The position numbers and the translations under genes are program-made. A model generated the notes under the pieces. The model was not told the DNA's origin. It ran no database searches and saw only the letters and a list, made by a program, of their open reading frames with translations. From Ulvibacter litoralis (GTDB lineage: Bacteria; Bacteroidota; Bacteroidia; Flavobacteriales; Flavobacteriaceae), in the NCBI RefSeq assembly GCF_900102055.1, contig NZ_FNBA01000003.1, positions 248,001 to 312,000 of the forward strand: DNA of 64,000 nt. Direction: 5' to 3'. Of this stretch, positions 1-8,469 are shown one piece after another (within the stretch, counting starts at the first letter, position 1; each line of letters begins with the position of its first letter).

Positions 1-570
1 GAAAAAGCAATAACAGAACTTGGTATTGAAGACCAAGTAGAAATAGAATGGCAACCGTTTGAGTTAAATCCAAACATGCCTGCGGAAGGTCAAAATGTAC
101 AGGAACATATTGCTGAAAAATACGGTTCTACCTTAGAACAACAAAAAGCTTCGCAACAACACATGACGGAAGCTGGAGCAGAATTAGGCTTCACGTTCGA
201 TTATTTTGATGAAATGCGAATGGCAAACACCTTTGATGCGCATGTACTCTTAGAATATGCGAAAGACTTCGGAAAACAAACCGAATTAAAAATGCGTTTA
301 ACAGCTTCTTTCTTTAGTGAACGAAAAGATGTTTCTAAAAGAGACGTTTTAAAACAAGCTTTATTAGATGTTGGTTTAAATGCAGAAGAAGCATTAGCAA
401 AACTTGACGATGAGGAAGCGCGTAACGAAGTGAGAACTAAAGAAGGGTATTGGCAACAATTAGGAGTAAGTTCTGTGCCAACAATAGTGTTTAACAGAAA
501 AAGCGCTGTAACAGGAGCCCAGCCGGTCGATGTGTTTAAACAAGTGCTCTCTGAATTAGTACAAGAATAA
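1..570 (+). CDS. DsbA-family (FrnE-like) thiol oxidoreductase, 5' end cut by window
   Basis: The reading frame is open from base 1, so the gene starts before the window; the ATG at 76 is internal. The visible 189 residues match the C-terminal part of the DsbA/FrnE family (also annotated as 2-hydroxychromene-2-carboxylate isomerase-like): a helical insertion with a stretch like TFDAHVLLEYAKDFGKQ, then the cis-proline region GVSSVPTIVFN, where the VPT motif packs against the active site of thioredoxin-fold proteins. The N-terminal CxxC lies outside the window, so redox activity cannot be judged. It is followed by a strong hairpin terminator at 620-652. The family is cytoplasmic as a rule. Confidence 0.85.
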   Translation, partial: EKAITELGIEDQVEIEWQPFELNPNMPAEGQNVQEHIAEKYGSTLEQQKASQQHMTEAGAELGFTFDYFDEMRMANTFDAHVLLEYAKDFGKQTELKMRLTASFFSERKDVSKRDVLKQALLDVGLNAEEALAKLDDEEARNEVRTKEGYWQQLGVSSVPTIVFNRKSAVTGAQPVDVFKQVLSELVQE

Positions 571-619
571 GGATAAAAGCCTCGAAGTAATATTGAGACT
601 TGTATTGTTCTAAAAAAAG

Positions 620-652
620 AAAACCACGCTCTTATAAAAAGCGTGGTTTTTT
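620..652. terminator. Bidirectional hairpin terminator between dsbA-like gene and tRNA-Arg
   Basis: A perfect 11-bp inverted repeat, AAAACCACGCT (620-630) and AGCGTGGTTTT (640-650), has A and T runs on both sides. It can end the plus-strand gene at 570 and the minus-strand tRNA at 661. Confidence 0.8.
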
Positions 653-660
653 GTATTTCG

Positions 661-734
661 TGACCTCGACAGGATTCAAACCTGTAACCTCTTGAGCCGT
701 AATCAAGTGCGCTATTCAGTTGCGCCACGAGGCC
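661..734 (-). tRNA. tRNA-Arg (anticodon ACG)
   Basis: The reverse strand folds into a cloverleaf. The acceptor stem GGCCTCG pairs with CGAGGTC (one G-U), the anticodon stem is CTTGA/TCAAG around loop TTACGGC (anticodon ACG), and the T arm is ACAGG-TTTGAATC-CCTGT type. The discriminator base is A and CCA is not encoded, as is common in this phylum. The gene is 74 nt. Confidence 0.95.
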
Positions 735-961
735 GATTGTATGCTCCAAAACAAAAGAAACAGAAGTCGCAATTGTTTCGGGGTGCAAATATATTTCTTT
801 TTACGGTTATAGCGCAATACTTTCTTAATTTTTTTTCATGGCTTCGGAAAGTTCCCTTTATTTAAGGATGTGTCTGCATTTTTAACATTATAAATGTAAT
901 GAGGGAGCAAGTTGTTTCTTATATTTTCAGTAATTTAAGGCATCCTTTTAAACCAACTCCT

Positions 962-1417
962 ATGAAGTCATCAGAACGATTAGAACAGGCGATTAAAAAA
1001 CTGTATGTTGCTTTTCATAACGATACATTGCATCCCGAATGTTGTAAAAGCTGTGCGGTAGGAAATATATGTGATACTTCAGAAAGCTGGAAATATCTAA
1101 CAGACACGCACGGTTCTTTGGAGTTGAACTATATAGGAACTGTACACCAACGTTTTGGACGGAAAATGAATGGATACGCACCCAAAGAACTATTGCAAAT
1201 TGAAGCCGTTTTCTTAGAAGGTTGTGGTTACAGTGTCCCTTTGATTCGAAATTCAAAACGACCTGAAAATCCTACCGACAAGGAAGTGTTGTTTAACGGA
1301 CTCTCTGCTACGGTCGCTTTTTTGTGTCAATTAGATGGTATTTCAAACGTGATGGACTATTCCAAGCTATTTGAATTTGAAAATAACAAACCCAAACATG
1401 AATTAACGTTTGCCTAA
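962..1417 (+). CDS. Conserved flavobacterial cysteine-rich protein of unknown function
   Basis: The 151-residue protein starts at the ATG at 962; an upstream in-frame ATG at 899 would add 21 residues that do not look like the rest. It has a HPECCKSCAVGNICD cluster near residues 26-40 with four cysteines in CCxxC-x5-C spacing, which could bind metal. No signal peptide or membrane segment is seen. Relatives in Flavobacteriaceae are often labelled Na(+)-translocating NADH-quinone reductase subunit F, but it has neither the ferredoxin nor the FAD domain of NqrF, so I treat that name as a misannotation. It lies 28 bp before apt on the same strand and may be cotranscribed. Confidence 0.7.
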   Translation: MKSSERLEQAIKKLYVAFHNDTLHPECCKSCAVGNICDTSESWKYLTDTHGSLELNYIGTVHQRFGRKMNGYAPKELLQIEAVFLEGCGYSVPLIRNSKRPENPTDKEVLFNGLSATVAFLCQLDGISNVMDYSKLFEFENNKPKHELTFA

Positions 1418-1445
1418 AATGTGCAAACACTCCTAAAAACAAACA

Positions 1446-1961
1446 ATGATCCAACTACAAGACTATATTAGAGATATTAAAGATTTTCCAAAGCCAGGCG
1501 TCTTATTTAAAGACATTACGCCGCTATTGGCAAATAGTGAAGCTTCAGCACTTTGCTTAGAAGGTCTGTTAAGTTTGGTAGAAGACCAAAAAATAGACAA
1601 GGTAGTTGGGATAGAATCTAGAGGTTTTTTCTTCGGAACACTATTAGCACAAAAGTTAAATGCTGGATTTGTACCCATTCGTAAATCTGGGAAACTTCCG
1701 TACTCAACCATCAAAGAACCCTATTCGTTAGAGTATGGAATTGATGTACTGGAAATGCATGACGATGCTATTAAAAAAGGGGACCGAGTATTGTTACACG
1801 ACGATGTGCTTGCTACTGGCGGAACCGCAAAAGCGGCATGTAAACTCATTGAGCAACTCGGCGGAATTGTAGTGCAGTGTAATTTTATTATGGAAATCGA
1901 ATTTTTAAAAGGAGCTCAAAAACTAGATCAATACGAACTGAGACCGTTAATAAGCTACTAG
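1446..1961 (+). CDS. apt: Adenine phosphoribosyltransferase
   Basis: This 171-residue cytoplasmic enzyme of purine salvage converts adenine and PRPP to AMP and pyrophosphate. It has the usual length for the family. The PRPP-binding motif is VLLHDDVLATGGTAKA (about residues 116-131), preceded by GIESRGFFFGTLLA, typical of Apt. The ATG at 1446 starts MIQLQDYIRDIKDFPKPGVLFKDITPLL, the conserved family N terminus. Its stop overlaps the stop of the small minus-strand gene by four bases, so the two genes converge. Confidence 0.97.
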   Translation: MIQLQDYIRDIKDFPKPGVLFKDITPLLANSEASALCLEGLLSLVEDQKIDKVVGIESRGFFFGTLLAQKLNAGFVPIRKSGKLPYSTIKEPYSLEYGIDVLEMHDDAIKKGDRVLLHDDVLATGGTAKAACKLIEQLGGIVVQCNFIMEIEFLKGAQKLDQYELRPLISY

Positions 1962-2110
1962 TCCAAGGCGTTTTTAGTTACCCAAAGCTTATAGCCAAAC
2001 AACGCCATTTGAAACTTGGAGGCATTGGCAAGATCCAACCTCTGTTTCGTAAAACTAGGAAGCACCTTCTTATTAATTTTCGCCAACATTTTAAAAAACT
2101 TCTTTTTCAT
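1958..2110 (-). CDS. 50-residue conserved small basic protein (often labelled SsrA-binding-like)
   Basis: A 51-codon frame on the minus strand begins MKKKFFKMLAKINKKVLPSF and ends YKLWVTKNALD. The pattern (basic N terminus, LDLANASKF, then a short hydrophobic stretch and VTKNALD) is a small protein I recall from many Flavobacteriaceae, where it is often named SsrA-binding protein although it is far shorter than SmpB and lacks its OB fold. It overlaps the apt stop by 4 bp. A hairpin at 2138-2175 lies upstream. The function is unknown. Confidence 0.75.
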   Translation of the reverse strand: MKKKFFKMLAKINKKVLPSFTKQRLDLANASKFQMALFGYKLWVTKNALD

Positions 2111-2137
2111 CTTATAAAAATACAATTTAAAAATAGA

Positions 2138-2175
2138 AGCTGTGTAAAATCAACAGATTGCACAGCTCTTTTTTT
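2138..2175. terminator. Hairpin terminator downstream of the M56 peptidase gene
   Basis: AGCTGTG (2138-2144) pairs with CACAGCT (2161-2167), followed by a T run on the plus strand, with a T-rich stretch also on the minus side. It separates the minus-strand gene ending at 2184 from the small gene starting at 2110. Confidence 0.55.
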
Positions 2176-2183
2176 AATCTATA

Positions 2184-4127
2184 TTATTGATCTCTTGTTG
2201 ATAACAGTGTCGCATTTTCATCTGCACCAACAACAATTGTAGTAATAGGCGCATCGCTTTTTGCATACGTCGAAGAAGCCACCGAGCCATTATTATTGTC
2301 AATTTTCAGTTTTATTTTGGTGATTTCGTTAGCGTCATTTCTTCTAATGCCACTATAGGAAAACGAAATTCCAGCAGCTTTAAACTCGCTTTTAAACGCT
2401 TTTAGCTCCGCTTCTGTAGTAGTTTTTGTAATTTGCTTTGTGTTTTTTGGCGCAGCAGTAACGCTACTTCTAGCTGTTCTAGTGTGCAAATTAGATCGGT
2501 CTTGACGTGCCGATTGCCTTCTTGAAATACTAGTATCGAGTTGCGAAAATCGATGGGTAAGACTGTCTGTTCTATGGTTTGCGTTGTTTTGTAATCGTTT
2601 ACGTAGTTCGTTCGATCTCGCTTCAAATTTTTCACGTCGTTTATTAGATGCTTCAATCATTTCTTCACGACGTTTCTCCATTTCTTCGCGCCTTTGTTCC
2701 ATTTTTTGGCGCATCTTTTCACTTTTCTCTTCTCGTTCTTCGCTCGTAACGGTGATTTGTTGTGTGTTTGAAGTGCTAGAGTTTCCGATAGATCGTACCG
2801 AAAGGCGAGTGCCTTCAGATGCGATAATAATGGTGTTTATAGGATCGTCGCTGCTTACACCATACTTTCCAGAGTTTCCATTGGCATCTTTGTAGGTAAT
2901 TGTGATAGCAATAATCTCTTGTTTGCTATTGTACGAAACATTCGAGTAGCTAAAGGTAAATCCTTTGCTTTTCAACTCTTTTTGTAAGGCGTCAAGTTCT
3001 TCTTTGGTTGAATTTTTGGAGATCTGAAACACAATTTCTTGGAACGATGTTGCAGTCGAACTAACTGTTTTTGCATCGGAAACTCCTTCAGAAAGGGGGG
3101 CGGTTTCTTTTGTTGAAGGGGTGTTTTCTTCTAAATGTTCTTCGGAAGCATTTACATCTTCCTTTTCAATATTAGATTCAGTTACGGCTGCTTCCGAAGG
3201 AGAAAAAGAAGGAGAGCTTTTGGGTACTTCTGAAGCTGAAGTAGTTGTGTTTTCGGTGTATGTAACCACTTCTTTCACGTTAAAACTCCATAAAAAGAGC
3301 GCTAAAAAAGGTAGAATAATACTTAGTTTCCAAGTATTGTTTCGATGTGATTTTCTTTTGTTTAACATAATGATTCGTTTTTTAATAAATGATTGATGAA
3401 AATTTGTGGCAAGTCCCGTAATTGTTGAGGCTGATGAGGCCTTTACGAGTGCCAATTGGTATTGTTTTAATGCGTTTGTTTGTGCTACAGTTGCTTGATC
3501 TGCGATGAATTCTAGATTTTCTTCCATACTTTTTTTGTACCGCCATGCCAACGGATTAAACCATAGGAACACAAGAAGCAAGTTGGCAAGTAGGGTGTCT
3601 ATCGAATGTTTTTGAAGGGCATGAACTTCTTCGTGTTTCAAAATCATTTCGAGGTCTTCTTTTGTATGCAAATTTGGATTGTACACAATGTAATTGAAGA
3701 ACGAGAAAGGAGGTGTTTCGAAAGAAGTTTCAATGTAAGAGTAGCCGTTCTGCTTGGTAATAGACTGTCCGTGTAAAAATGAAACCAGTGAAACAAACTG
3801 TTTTAAAAACCGAAGTAAAAATAACGATGCACCCATCAAATAAAGGGTGAAGGCAAGCTGCTCCCACGAAAACAAAATGGCTTCTTCGGGAGTATGTACC
3901 AGCGTTGGCAAAGATTCCGCAGAAAAAACAGGTAGTTGTGAAGGAAGTTCACGATAGATGGTTTTAGTAATCTCAATAAAAGGAACTGCGATGGCGGCTA
4001 GAATTCCGACCCACAAAAAATGCCTTTTTAAAGTAAAAAAAGTTTCTCTTTTAAGTGCAAACTGATATACACCATAAAATAGTGCGATGATAAGAGAAGC
4101 TTTGCCTAAGTAGAGTAGTGTGTCCAT
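2184..4127 (-). CDS. BlaR1/MecR1-like M56 membrane metallopeptidase with duplicated C-terminal domain
   Basis: This 647-residue membrane protein is a sensor/protease of the BlaR1 type. Membrane segments lie near residues 5-25, 36-52 and 88-115, with the zinc motif HEEVH at 165-169 and the third ligand region ENLEFIAD at 203-210; a last membrane segment lies near 265-281. There is no penicillin-binding domain. Instead the C-terminal half holds two related modules of about 80 residues (about 365-445 and 560-640, each with a GF/ISFSYS core and an AITTI/PINTII motif) separated by a highly charged Glu/Arg-rich coiled-coil stretch. It overlaps the BlaI-type repressor gene by one base, forming the classic sensor-protease/repressor pair. 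The signal it senses is unlikely to be a beta-lactam. Confidence 0.85.
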   Translation of the reverse strand: MDTLLYLGKASLIIALFYGVYQFALKRETFFTLKRHFLWVGILAAIAVPFIEITKTIYRELPSQLPVFSAESLPTLVHTPEEAILFSWEQLAFTLYLMGASLFLLRFLKQFVSLVSFLHGQSITKQNGYSYIETSFETPPFSFFNYIVYNPNLHTKEDLEMILKHEEVHALQKHSIDTLLANLLLVFLWFNPLAWRYKKSMEENLEFIADQATVAQTNALKQYQLALVKASSASTITGLATNFHQSFIKKRIIMLNKRKSHRNNTWKLSIILPFLALFLWSFNVKEVVTYTENTTTSASEVPKSSPSFSPSEAAVTESNIEKEDVNASEEHLEENTPSTKETAPLSEGVSDAKTVSSTATSFQEIVFQISKNSTKEELDALQKELKSKGFTFSYSNVSYNSKQEIIAITITYKDANGNSGKYGVSSDDPINTIIIASEGTRLSVRSIGNSSTSNTQQITVTSEEREEKSEKMRQKMEQRREEMEKRREEMIEASNKRREKFEARSNELRKRLQNNANHRTDSLTHRFSQLDTSISRRQSARQDRSNLHTRTARSSVTAAPKNTKQITKTTTEAELKAFKSEFKAAGISFSYSGIRRNDANEITKIKLKIDNNNGSVASSTYAKSDAPITTIVVGADENATLLSTRDQ

Positions 4128-4483
4128 TATTCTGGATTTTCGATGAGCGCTAAAATTTCACGTAGTTCGGTAGCGCTAATTTTTTCTTCTTTGGCAAAAA
4201 AGGAAACCATGTTTTTGTAATCTCCATTAAAATAGCGTTTGGTGGCCATGTTCATAAAGCGTTTGGCGTATGCATCTTTAGTGATAATGGGAAAGTATTG
4301 GTGTGTTTTCCCGTACGCAATGTGCGATACAAACCCTTTTTCTTCCAGATTTCTAACAATAGTAGAAACCGTATTGTAATGATTGTCGTTTGCCAATGCT
4401 GCTACAATTTCTTTTACAAATGCTTTTTCTAACGACCAAAGCGCTTGCATTACTTCTTCTTCTTTATTGGTTAATTGTTCCAT
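4127..4483 (-). CDS. BlaI/MecI/CopY-family transcriptional repressor
   Basis: This 118-residue winged-helix repressor begins MEQLTNKEEEVMQALWSLEKAFVKEIV, and the DNA-reading helix lies in the NTVSTIVRNLEEKGFV segment. The C terminus is the dimerisation region, normally cut after activation of the M56 partner. It overlaps the start of the sensor gene by one base, so the two are one operon. Two direct repeats just upstream (4497-4532) are the likely autoregulatory operator. Confidence 0.93.
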   Translation of the reverse strand: MEQLTNKEEEVMQALWSLEKAFVKEIVAALANDNHYNTVSTIVRNLEEKGFVSHIAYGKTHQYFPIITKDAYAKRFMNMATKRYFNGDYKNMVSFFAKEEKISATELREILALIENPE

Positions 4484-4496
4484 CTTTCAAACGTAT

Positions 4497-4532
4497 AACT
4501 ATTTTTACAGTTTTACAACTATTTTTGTAGTT
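4497..4532 (-). promoter_or_regulatory. Putative BlaI-type operator (direct repeats)
   Basis: Two near-identical 16-mers, AACTATTTTTACAGTT (4497-4512) and AACTATTTTTGTAGTT (4517-4532), have a 20-bp period and end 14 bp upstream of the repressor start. The TACA/TGTA cores and position fit an autoregulated BlaI/MecI promoter; binding is inferred. Confidence 0.55.
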
Positions 4533-4616
4533 ATATAACTTGTTTTTTAGTTTTGTATTGTTTTCAACAGTAAAATTTTACAAAACCTTTCTTTCGTAAA
4601 TGGGTTTTCAATTAAG

Positions 4617-4624
4617 TATATTTG
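4617..4624 (+). promoter_or_regulatory. -7 box TATATTTG for the exchanger gene
   Basis: TATATTTG matches the Bacteroidota -7 consensus TAnnTTTG. It lies 18 bp before the ATG at 4643, which argues against the upstream in-frame TTG at 4622 as start. Confidence 0.6.
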
Positions 4625-4642
4625 TGTTCTAAAATTAATTTT

Positions 4643-5596
4643 ATGAGTTTACTTTTTATCTTTTTGGGATTAGCGTTATTGGTAGTAGGAGGTGAGTTTT
4701 TAGTTCGCGCTTCGGTAGCATTATCATTTCGATTTAATATTTCCAAAATGGTGATTGGTTTAACAGTAGTCTCTTTTGCGACTTCGGCTCCAGAATTATT
4801 GGTGAGTATTCAAGCTGCGATGGAAGGATTCAGCGATATTTCTTTAGGAAATGTAATAGGATCTAATATTGCCAATATTGGGTTGGTGTTAGGGATTACT
4901 GCGATTATTTCTCCATTAGCAATCGATAAGGATTTTTACAAATTTAATTGGCCCGTAATGATGTTGCTATCGGTAGGGCTCTATTTTATATTAAAAACCG
5001 GAGGGGTCATTACCCGCATGGAAGGTGTCGGACTACTTGTAATTTTAGTAATTTACTTATACCTATTAATTAACCGTGCAAAAAAGGCACGTGTAACAGA
5101 AGCCGTAGATGAAAGTGTTGATGATAGTTTGGCAACAGTTTCTGGTTTTAAAATTAGTATTTGGTTGTTAATTGGCGCTGTTACTTTGTATTTTGGAAGT
5201 GAGTTATTGGTAGATGGCGCTGTAGAATTAGCAGTTACTATGGGGGTAAGTGAACGCGTTATCGCGGTAACCATGATTGCTGTTGGTACTAGTGTACCCG
5301 AATTGGCAGCCTCTGTCATTGCCGCATTGAAAAAGGAAAAAGCACTTTCGTTAGGGAATTTAATAGGATCGAATATATTTAATATCGCTTCCGTACTAGG
5401 AATTACAGCGATTATCCAACCTATTTTTGTGAAAAGCCCCGAGGTATTAACCAGCGATATTTTTTGGATGCTTGGTTTTGCCGCGATTTTAATTCCGATG
5501 GCATTCTTGCCTAAACGCTTCGAAATTGGTCGTGTAAAAGGGATTATTATTGTTGCTGCTTACGGAGTCTTTATTAGTTTGGCGTTGTTAAGCTAG
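4643..5596 (+). CDS. Calcium/sodium antiporter (CaCA family, YrbG-like)
   Basis: This 317-residue inner-membrane exchanger has about ten membrane segments arranged as two inverted halves. Each half carries an alpha-repeat with the ion-binding acidic residue: SFATSAPELLVS with SLGNVIGSNIANI in the first, and AVGTSVPELAASV with SLGNLIGSNIFNI in the second. The family couples Na+ entry to Ca2+ export. The start is set at 4643 by the promoter box just upstream. It stands alone, without an obvious operon. Confidence 0.93.
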   Translation: MSLLFIFLGLALLVVGGEFLVRASVALSFRFNISKMVIGLTVVSFATSAPELLVSIQAAMEGFSDISLGNVIGSNIANIGLVLGITAIISPLAIDKDFYKFNWPVMMLLSVGLYFILKTGGVITRMEGVGLLVILVIYLYLLINRAKKARVTEAVDESVDDSLATVSGFKISIWLLIGAVTLYFGSELLVDGAVELAVTMGVSERVIAVTMIAVGTSVPELAASVIAALKKEKALSLGNLIGSNIFNIASVLGITAIIQPIFVKSPEVLTSDIFWMLGFAAILIPMAFLPKRFEIGRVKGIIIVAAYGVFISLALLS

Positions 5597-5979
5597 TCTG
5601 TTTCATTTTAAAAAATTAATGGTGTCTTTTTTTTTTCTTCGGAAAGCCACGTGTGCCTATTTCTGTTTACACTAATGCAGTAGCTTCAGAAGTAATACGA
5701 TGTGCTATTTTTTGAGGCGTATCTTTCTGAAGCATCTCGTTAATATTGTATAGGTGTTACCGTTGAAGTCTAACTATATCCTTTTCCGAAGTAAAAAAGC
5801 AATACAAAACAATTTCACAAAAAGCTTTGGGTGTGTCGATGGATAGGCGTCTTTAAAAATAGGGGTGTTCTCGACAAAAGCCACTTTTTTTGATAAGTTA
5901 TCGTTAAAAAATAGGGGGTGTTATTAAAAATAATTTACTTTTGCACTGTTTAACTTACAAAACACTTAAAAAGTACACT
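5597..5979. other. Intergenic region before glutamine synthetase
   Basis: I see no coding frame in this 383-bp stretch. It contains a T run after the exchanger gene, several degenerate copies of the TTCGGAA/TTCAGAAG word (about 5636-5705 and near 5790), two direct repeats around AAAAATAGGGG (5855 and 5906) and the glnN promoter. Confidence 0.5.
5855..5943 (+). promoter_or_regulatory. glnN promoter with upstream direct repeat
   Basis: The -7 box TACTTTTG is at 5936-5943. Two copies of a TAGGGG(G)TGTT word, AAAAATAGGGGTGTT (5855-5869) and AAAAAATAGGGGGTGTT (5906-5922), precede it; the nearer copy lies where a regulator would contact polymerase. The regulator is unknown. Confidence 0.5.
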
Positions 5980-8166
5980 ATGTCCACATTAAGATTTTAT
6001 GCGATTCAAGAAACATTAAACCGTAAAACAGTTCATGTAGAAGAGCCAGAACGTCGTTCTACTATTTTCGGTCAAAACGTTTTTAATGAAGGTTCAATGC
6101 GCCAATACCTAACAAAAGACTCTTATCAGAGTGTGATGAGCGCGGTTGAAAAAGGAACTAAAATTGAGCGCCACATAGCAGATCATATCTCTACAGGTAT
6201 GAAAGAATGGGCGATTTCTAAAGGAGCAACGCATTACACACACTGGTTTCAACCTTTAACGGGAGCAACTGCAGAAAAGCACGATGCTTTTTTTGAAACA
6301 ATGAGTGATGGTCATGCCATCGAAAAATTTGGTGGTGGACAATTAGTACAGCAAGAGCCAGATGCTTCAAGTTTTCCAAACGGAGGAATTCGTAATACTT
6401 TTGAAGCAAGAGGATATACTGCTTGGGATCCAACATCTCCAGCGTTTATTTACGGAACGACACTTTGTATTCCAACAGTTTTTGTTTCCTATACAGGAGA
6501 AGCATTAGATTATAAAACACCATTACTTCGTGCCTTGCAATCGGTTGATAGTGCAGCTACAGATGTGGCGAAGTATTTTGATAAAAATGTAACAAAAGTA
6601 GTTGCAACATTAGGTTGGGAGCAAGAGTACTTCTTAATTGATAGTGCTTTGGCAGCCTCTCGCCCAGATATTAGTTTGGCAGGAAGAACCTTATTAGGAC
6701 ATTCTTCTGCGAAAGGACAACAATTAGACGATCACTATTTTGGTTCTATTCCAGCACGTGCACTTAATTACATGCGTGATTTAGAAACGGAATGTATGTT
6801 ATTGGGAATTCCAGTAAAAACGCGTCATAACGAAGTAGCGCCAAATCAATTTGAATTAGCGCCTATTTTTGAAGAAACGAATCTTGCTGTAGATCACAAC
6901 TCCTTATTAATGGATGTGATGCATAAAGTAGCAGAGCGCCATAGTTTTAAAGTATTATTCCACGAGAAGCCATTTGCAGGTGTAAACGGTAGCGGAAAAC
7001 ACAACAACTGGTCATTAGCGACAAACACAGGGGTTAATTTATTAGGACCTGGAAGTACTCCAATGAAGAATCTTCAGTTTTTAACGTTCTTTATCAATAC
7101 GATAAAAGCAGTTAATGAGCATGAAGAGTTATTGCGTGCTACCATTGCAAGTGCAAGTAACGACCACCGTTTAGGGGCTAACGAAGCACCTCCGGCAATT
7201 ATTTCAGCATTTATTGGGTCACAATTAACAGCTGTTTTAGATGAGCTTGAAAAAGTAACCAACGGGAAGTTATCTCCACAAGAGAAAACAGACCTTAAAT
7301 TAAATGTAGTTGGTAAGATTCCAGAAATTTTACTAGACAATACAGACCGTAACCGTACGTCTCCTTTTGCTTTTACTGGAAACAAATTCGAGTTTAGAGC
7401 CGTAGGTTCTACAGCAAACTGTGCAAATCCGATGACTGTATTAAACGCCATTGTTGCAAAACAGTTAATCGACTTTAAAGCGAAAGTAGATGCTTTGATC
7501 AAGGATAAGAAGATGAAGAAGGACGACGCTATTTTTAATGTGCTTAGAGAGTATATTAAAGATTCTAAGCGTATTCGTTTTGAAGGTGATGGGTATGGTG
7601 AAGCATGGGAGAAAGAAGCTAAAAAGCGCGGATTGAGTAATAATAAAACCACTCCAATTGCTTTAAAAGCGAAAGTTTCTAAAAAGACCGTTGAATTATT
7701 TGAAGGTCTTGGTATTATGAGTAAGATAGAAATTGAAGCTCGTTACGAAATTGAATTGGAAGAGTATGCAAAGCGTATTCAGATTGAAGGACGTATCTTA
7801 GGTGATATCGCTAGAAACCACGTAATTCCAACAGCTATTAAGTATCAGAACATTTTAATTAAAAATGTAAAAGGTCTTAAAGAGATCTACGGAAAAGACT
7901 TTAAAAACTTTTCGGGAGAGCAATTGCGATTGATTGAGGACATTAGCGGTCATATTTCAAAAATTAACTCAGGCATTACCGATATGATTGAAGCTCGTAA
8001 AAAAGCAAATAAAATTGAGGATACTGAAAAGTTAGCAATTGCCTATTGTGATGATGTAAAACCTTTCTTTGAAGAGATTCGTTACCATTGTGATAAATTA
8101 GAATTGTTAGTAGATGATGAGCTTTGGCCATTAACTAAGTACCGTGAATTGTTATTTACAAAATAA
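5980..8166 (+). CDS. glnN: Glutamine synthetase type III
   Basis: This 728-residue enzyme makes glutamine from glutamate, ammonia and ATP, and is much longer than GSI (about 470 residues). The start is the ATG at 5980 (MSTLRFYAIQETLNRKTVHVEEPERRSTIFG), because the in-frame TTG at 5941 lies inside the promoter box. GSIII hallmarks are present: GGIRNTFEARGYTAWDPTSPAF, GWEQEYFLID with the metal-binding Glu residues, RHNEVAPNQFELAP, NGSGKHNNWS and NRTSPFAFTGNKFEFRAVGS. It is expected to be a cytoplasmic dodecamer. It stands alone, with its own promoter and terminator. Confidence 0.97.
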   Translation: MSTLRFYAIQETLNRKTVHVEEPERRSTIFGQNVFNEGSMRQYLTKDSYQSVMSAVEKGTKIERHIADHISTGMKEWAISKGATHYTHWFQPLTGATAEKHDAFFETMSDGHAIEKFGGGQLVQQEPDASSFPNGGIRNTFEARGYTAWDPTSPAFIYGTTLCIPTVFVSYTGEALDYKTPLLRALQSVDSAATDVAKYFDKNVTKVVATLGWEQEYFLIDSALAASRPDISLAGRTLLGHSSAKGQQLDDHYFGSIPARALNYMRDLETECMLLGIPVKTRHNEVAPNQFELAPIFEETNLAVDHNSLLMDVMHKVAERHSFKVLFHEKPFAGVNGSGKHNNWSLATNTGVNLLGPGSTPMKNLQFLTFFINTIKAVNEHEELLRATIASASNDHRLGANEAPPAIISAFIGSQLTAVLDELEKVTNGKLSPQEKTDLKLNVVGKIPEILLDNTDRNRTSPFAFTGNKFEFRAVGSTANCANPMTVLNAIVAKQLIDFKAKVDALIKDKKMKKDDAIFNVLREYIKDSKRIRFEGDGYGEAWEKEAKKRGLSNNKTTPIALKAKVSKKTVELFEGLGIMSKIEIEARYEIELEEYAKRIQIEGRILGDIARNHVIPTAIKYQNILIKNVKGLKEIYGKDFKNFSGEQLRLIEDISGHISKINSGITDMIEARKKANKIEDTEKLAIAYCDDVKPFFEEIRYHCDKLELLVDDELWPLTKYRELLFTK

Positions 8167-8190
8167 ACGGATACCTATATATAATCACAA

Positions 8191-8222
8191 ATCGCCTAGT
8201 GTAAGCTAGGCGATTTTTTTTG
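8191..8222 (+). terminator. Terminator of glnN
   Basis: ATCGCCTAG (8191-8199) pairs perfectly with CTAGGCGAT (8206-8214), followed by a run of T. Confidence 0.9.
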
Positions 8223-8301
8223 TTTTAACCTGATTTGTCGCTCTGTAAGACAAGTGCTTTATTTGTTGATTTAAATCGTAACACATTGTTTTTTAAATAA
8301 A

Positions 8302-8381
8302 TAAGTGTTAATACGTATTTGTAATATAAAAAATTAAGCTTATATTTGATAGTAACATAAATGAAGTCCCAACTTCTACTC
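8302..8381 (+). promoter_or_regulatory. Curli promoter module 1 (degenerate copy)
   Basis: TAAGTGTTAATACGTA (8302-8317) is a two-mismatch copy of the 16-bp box found before four other curlin genes. Exactly 23 bp later comes the -7 box TATATTTG (8341-8348), and then a partial copy of the leader 18-mer, GTCCCAACTTCTAC (8366-8379). A leader hairpin TCTCTA/TAGAGA follows. It drives the curlin gene at 8470. Confidence 0.7.
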
Positions 8382-8469
8382 CAATCTCTATTCCCTTTAG
8401 AGATACTTATTTTACTTATCCCCTAGCTATTTAAATTTGATCAAGTTTTAACGAATTTAAATTACTCTT

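Noticed and set aside
201-788. Long minus-strand open frame of 195 codons
   Set aside because: It runs antisense through the DsbA-like gene, the terminator and the tRNA-Arg; composition and overlap show a chance frame.
2009-2242. Plus-strand open frame of 77 codons
   Set aside because: It is antisense to the conserved 50-residue gene at 1958-2110 and contains the terminator hairpin.
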